A stretch of 64,000 nt of DNA from the NCBI RefSeq assembly GCF_029227915.1, contig NC_079886.1, positions 26,390,501-26,454,500 on the forward strand, in the 5' to 3' direction. Each line of letters starts with the position of its first letter. Positions within the stretch are counted from its first letter, which is position 1. The stretch comes from Hydractinia symbiolongicarpus. Its lineage: Eukaryota > Cnidaria > Hydrozoa > Anthoathecata > Hydractiniidae. This document shows, piece by piece, positions 59,873-64,000 of the stretch. The translations under genes were made by a program, and so were the position numbers. The notes under the pieces are model-generated. The model was not told the origin of the DNA. It did not search any database and saw only the letters and a program-made list of their open reading frames with translations.

Positions 59873-62800
59873 TTGGGAAATGAGCTTACTCCCTGGGTAC
59901 TTTCTTTGTATACTTTTCACTGTACGGGCCGAATCCGTGCTATACGGAAAATCGCGAGTTTTCGTTTGCCGGCGATTAAACTCCTTTTATTCAGCATCTC
60001 ATCAAAAATGAAATCATTTTTGAAAACTACAAATCTCATGCGTTTTAGTGGTGAAAAAATAATTTAAAGAATCGTTCGGGAAGTGAGTTTACTCCCTGGG
60101 TACTTTCTTTGCATAGTTTTGACTATACGGGCCGAGTCCGGGATTTATCGGGAAATTGCGGGTTTTCGTTTGCCGGCGATTAAACTCCTTTTATTCAGCG
60201 TCTCATCAAAAATGAAATCGTTTTTGAAAACTACAAGTCTTATGCGTTTTACTGGTAAAAAATTAATTTAAAAAATCGTTCGGGAAATGAGTTTACTCCC
60301 AGTTTACTTTCTTTGTATACATTTGACTATACGGGTCAAGCCCGGGATTTACGGCAAATCGCGGGTTTTCGTTTGCCGGCGATCAAACTCCTTTTATTCA
60401 GCCTCTCATCAAAAATGAAATCATTTTTGAAAACTACAAGTCTCATGCGTTTTAGTTGTAAAGAAATAATTTAAAAAATCGTTCGGCAAATGAGTTTACT
60501 CCCTGGGTATTTTCTTTGTATACATTCGACTATACAGCCAAGCCCGGGATTTACTTGAAATCGCAGGTTTTCGTTGGCCGGCGATTAAACTCCTTTTATT
60601 CACCGTCTCATCAAAAACGAAATCATTTTTGAAAACTACAAGTCTCATGTGTTTTAGTAGTGAAAACATAATATAAAAAATCGTTCGGGAAATGAGTTTA
60701 CTCCCAGTTTACTTTCTTTGTATACATTTGACTATACGGGTCAAGCCCGGGATTTACGGCAAATCGCGGGTTTTCGTTTGCCGGCGTTTAAACTCCTTTT
60801 ATTCAGCGTCTCATCAAAAATGAAATCATTTTTGAAAACTACAAGTCTTATGCGTTTTAGTGGTAAAAAATTAATTTAAAAAATCGTTCGGGAAATGAGT
60901 TTACTCCCTGGGTACTTTCTTTGCATAGTTTTGACTATACGGGCCGAGTCTGGGATTTATCGGGAAATTGCGGGTTTTCGTTTGCCGGCGATTAAACTCC
61001 TTTTATTCAGCGTCTCATCAAAAATGAAATCGTTTTTGAAAACTACAAGTCTTATGCGTTTTAGTGGTAAAAAATTAATTTAAAAAATCGTTCGGGAAAT
61101 GAGTTTACTCCCAGTTTACTTTATTTGTATACATTTGACTATACGGGTCAAGCCCGGGATTTACGGCAAATCGCGGGTTTTCGTTTGCCGGCGATCAAAC
61201 TCCTCTTATTCAGCGTCTCATCAAAAATGAAATCATTTTTGAGAACTACAAGTCTTATGCGTTTTAGTGGTAAAGAAATAATTTAAAAAATCGTTCGGCA
61301 AATGAATTTACTCCCTGGGTATTTTCTTTGTATACATTTGACTATACAGCCAAGCCCGGGATTTACGGGAAATTGCGGGTTTTCGGTGGCAGGCGATTAA
61401 ACTCCTTTTATTCACCGTCTCATCAAAAACGAAATCATTTTTGAAAACTACATGTCTCATGCGTTTTAGTGGTGAAAATATAATATAAAAAATCGTTCGG
61501 GAAATGAGTTTACTCCCAGTTTACTTTCTTTGTATACATTTGACTATACGGGTCAAGCCCGGGATTTACGGCAAATCGCGGGTTTTCGTTTGCCGGCGAT
61601 TAAACTCCTTTTATTCAGCGTCTCATCAAAAATGAAATCATTTTTGAGAACTACAAGTCTTATGCGTTTTAGTGGTAAAAAATCAATTTAAAAAATCGTT
61701 CGGGAAATGAGTTTACTCCCAGTTTACTTTCTTTGTATACATTTGACTATACGGGTCAAGCCCGGGATTTACGGCAAATCGCGGGTTTTCGTTTGCCGGC
61801 GATCAAACTCCTTTTATTCAGCGTCTCATCAAAAATGAAATCATTTTTGCAAACTACAAGTCTCATGCGTTTTAGTGGTGAAGAAGTAAAGAATCGTTCG
61901 GGAAGTGAGTTTACTCCCTGGGTATTTTCTTTGTATACATTCGACTATACGGCTAAGCCCAGGATTTACGGGAAATCGCGGGTTTTCGTTGGCCGGCGAT
62001 TAAACTCCTTTTATTCAGCGTCTCATCAAAAACGAAATCATTTTTGAAAACTACATGTCTCATGCGTTTTAGTGGTGAAAATATAATATAAAAAATCGTT
62101 CGGGAAATGAGTTTACTCCCAGTTTACTTTCTTTGTATACATTTGACTATACGGGTCAAGCCCGGGATTTACGGCAAATCGCGGGTTTTCGTTTGCCGGC
62201 GATTAAACTCCTTTTATTCAGCGTCTCATCAAAAATGAAATCATTTTTGAGAACTACAAGTCTCATGCGTTTTAGTGGTGAAAAAATAATTTAAAGAATC
62301 GTTTGGGAAATGAGCTTACTCCCTGGGTACTTTCTTTGTATACTTTTCACTGTACGGGCCGAATCCGTGCTATACGGAAAATCGCGAGTTATCGTTTGCC
62401 GGCGATTAAACTCCTTTTATTCAGCATCTCATCAAAAATGAAATCATTTTTGAAAACTACAAATCTCATGCGTTTTAGTGGTGAAAGAATAATTTAAAGA
62501 ATCGTTCGGGAAGTGAGTTTACTCCCTGGGTACTTTCTTTGCATAGTTTTGACTATACAGGCCGAGTCCGGGATTTATCGGGAAATTGCGGGTTTTCGTT
62601 TGCCGGCGATTAAACTCCTTTTATTCAGCGTCTCATCAAAAATGAAATCGTTTTTGAAAACTACAAGTCTTATGCGTTTTACTGGTAAAAAATTAATTTA
62701 AAAAATCGTTCGGGAAATGAGTTTACTCCCAGTTTACTTTCTTTGTATACATTTGACTATACGGGTCAAGCCCGGGATTTACGGCTAATCGCGGGTTTTC

Positions 62801-64000
62801 GTTTGCCGGCGATCAAACTCCTTTTATTCAGCGTCTCATCAAAAATGAAATCATTTTTGCAAACTACAAGTCTCATGCGTTTTAGTGGTAAAGAAATAAT
62901 TTAAAAAATCGTTCGGCAAATGAGTTTACTCCCTGGGTATTTTCTTTGTATACATTCGACTATACAGCCAAGCCCGGGATTTACTTGAGATCGCGGGTTT
63001 TCGTTGGCCGGCGATTAAACTCCTTTTATTCACCGTCTCATCAAAAACGAAATCATTTTTGAAAACTACAAGTCTCATGCGTTTTAGTTGTGAAAACATA
63101 ATATAAAAAATCGTTCGGGAAATGAGTTTACTCCCAGTTTACTTTCTTTGTATACATTTGACTATACGGGTCAAGCCCGGGATTTACGGCAAATCGCGGG
63201 TTTTCGTTTGCCGGCGTTTAAACTCCTTTTATTCAGCGTCTCATCAAAAATGAAATCATTTTTGAAAACTACAAGTCTTATGCGTTTTAGTGGTAAAAAA
63301 TTAATTTAAAAAATCGTTCGGGAAATGAGTTTACTCCCTGGGTACTTTCTTTGCATAGTTTTGACTATACGGGCCGAGTCCGGGATTTATCGGGAAATTG
63401 CGGGTTTTCGTTTGCCGGCGATTAAACTCCTTTTATTCAGCGTCTCATCAAAAATGAAATCGTTTTTGAAAACTACAAGTCTTATGCGTTTTAGTGTTAA
63501 AAAATTAATTTAAAAAATCGTTCGGGAAATGAGTTTACTCCCAGTTTACTTTCTTTGTATACATTTGACTATACGGGTCAAGCCCGGGATTTACGGCAAA
63601 TCGCGGGTTTTCGTTTGCCGGCGATCAAATTCCTTTTATTCAGCGTCTCATCAAAAATGAAATCATTTTTGAAAACTACAAGTCTCATGCGTTTTAGTGG
63701 TAAAAAATTAATTTAAAAAATCGTTCGGGAAATGAGCTTACTTCCTGGGTACTTTCTTTGTATACTTTTCACTGTACGGGCCGAATCCGTGCTATACGGA
63801 AAATCGCGAGTTTTCGTTTGCCGGCGATTAAACTCCTTTTATTCAGCATCTCATCAAAAATGAAATCATTTTTGAAAACTACAAATCTCATGCGTTTTAG
63901 TGGTGAAAAAATAATTTAAAGAATCGTTCGGGAAGTGAGTTTACTCCCTGGGTACTTTCTTTGCATAGTTTTGACTATACGGGTCAAGCCCGAGATTTAC
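59873..64000 (+). repeat. 2430-bp (12-mer) higher-order repeat at the right end
   Basis: Blocks at 59873, 60083 and 60895 recur at 62303, 62513 and 63325, an offset of 2430 bp. Shared markers are ACTACAAATCTCATGCG, CTTTGCATAGTTTTGAC, TTTTACTGGTAAAAAATT and GGGATTTACTTGA. The second copy is cut by the window end. Confidence 0.78.

Larger units (their letters stand above)
55736..64000 (+). repeat. Satellite array III (same family, about 41 copies, runs off the window)
   Basis: The satellite resumes at TTCAGCGTCTCATC, in phase with the monomer cut at 51546, and continues to the window end in the same orientation. The first two monomers (about 55.74-56.03 kb) carry several private changes, for example CCTAGGTAC and GCCGGAGATT. 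The rest falls into higher-order units of about 1013 bp (57.4-59.5 kb) and about 2430 bp (59.87 onward). The array is open-ended at the right edge. Confidence 0.96.

Noticed and set aside
1-64000. A bacterial or phage defence system or other prokaryotic gene cluster.
   Set aside because: No prokaryotic genes, operons or ribosome-binding sites are present; the content is satellite plus eukaryotic non-LTR elements.

Overview
The window is almost entirely one tandem satellite DNA from an animal genome, interrupted by two non-LTR retrotransposons. There is no host gene, rRNA, tRNA, CRISPR array or operon-like structure. The organism is a eukaryote and most likely an aquatic invertebrate (cnidarian, mollusc or similar). 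This rests only on the two retroelements, which have CR1/L2/jockey-type reverse transcriptases; one also carries a signal-2A-PHD leader of the kind known from marine invertebrate CR1-like elements. The taxon is inferred, not proven.

Layout. Positions 1-33477, 35271-51546 and 55736-64000 are head-to-tail copies, all in one orientation, of a monomer of about 202 bp (roughly 285 copies in all). Monomers come in several recognisable types that differ mainly in their first ~100 bp and in an A/T-rich linker, while the second half is nearly invariant. Types are arranged in higher-order repeats: periods near 602, 805, 812, 1010-1015, 1204, 1828, 2414-2430 and 2820-2838 bp can be read directly. Two larger recent events stand out: a 7243-bp tandem duplication (about 15.56-32.21 kb) and a 2422-bp tandem duplication nested in its first copy (about 18.40-23.24 kb).

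Element 1 (33478-35270, + strand) is a 5'-truncated retrotransposon with an intact reverse transcriptase frame. That frame is entered through an ATG supplied by the satellite. Element 2 (51547-55735, - strand) looks near full length: a 5' UTR; ORF1 with a hydrophobic N-terminus, a canonical 2A motif and a PHD-type zinc finger; a TAA stop; then an in-frame ORF2 with apurinic-type endonuclease and reverse transcriptase, all catalytic residues present; and a 3' tail of ATT units. The satellite resumes in phase after both insertions, so each is a simple insertion into a pre-existing array.

Points of most interest are the ORF1/ORF2 arrangement (same frame, one stop, no usable ATG for ORF2), an 18-bp perfect complementarity between the two UTRs of element 2, a CENP-B-box-like motif and a 22-nt near-perfect palindrome recurring in the satellite, CpG enrichment of the monomer, and the legible history of nested duplications. 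The many short open frames inside the satellite are not treated as genes: most open at TTG or GTG codons, and their lengths follow monomer linker length.
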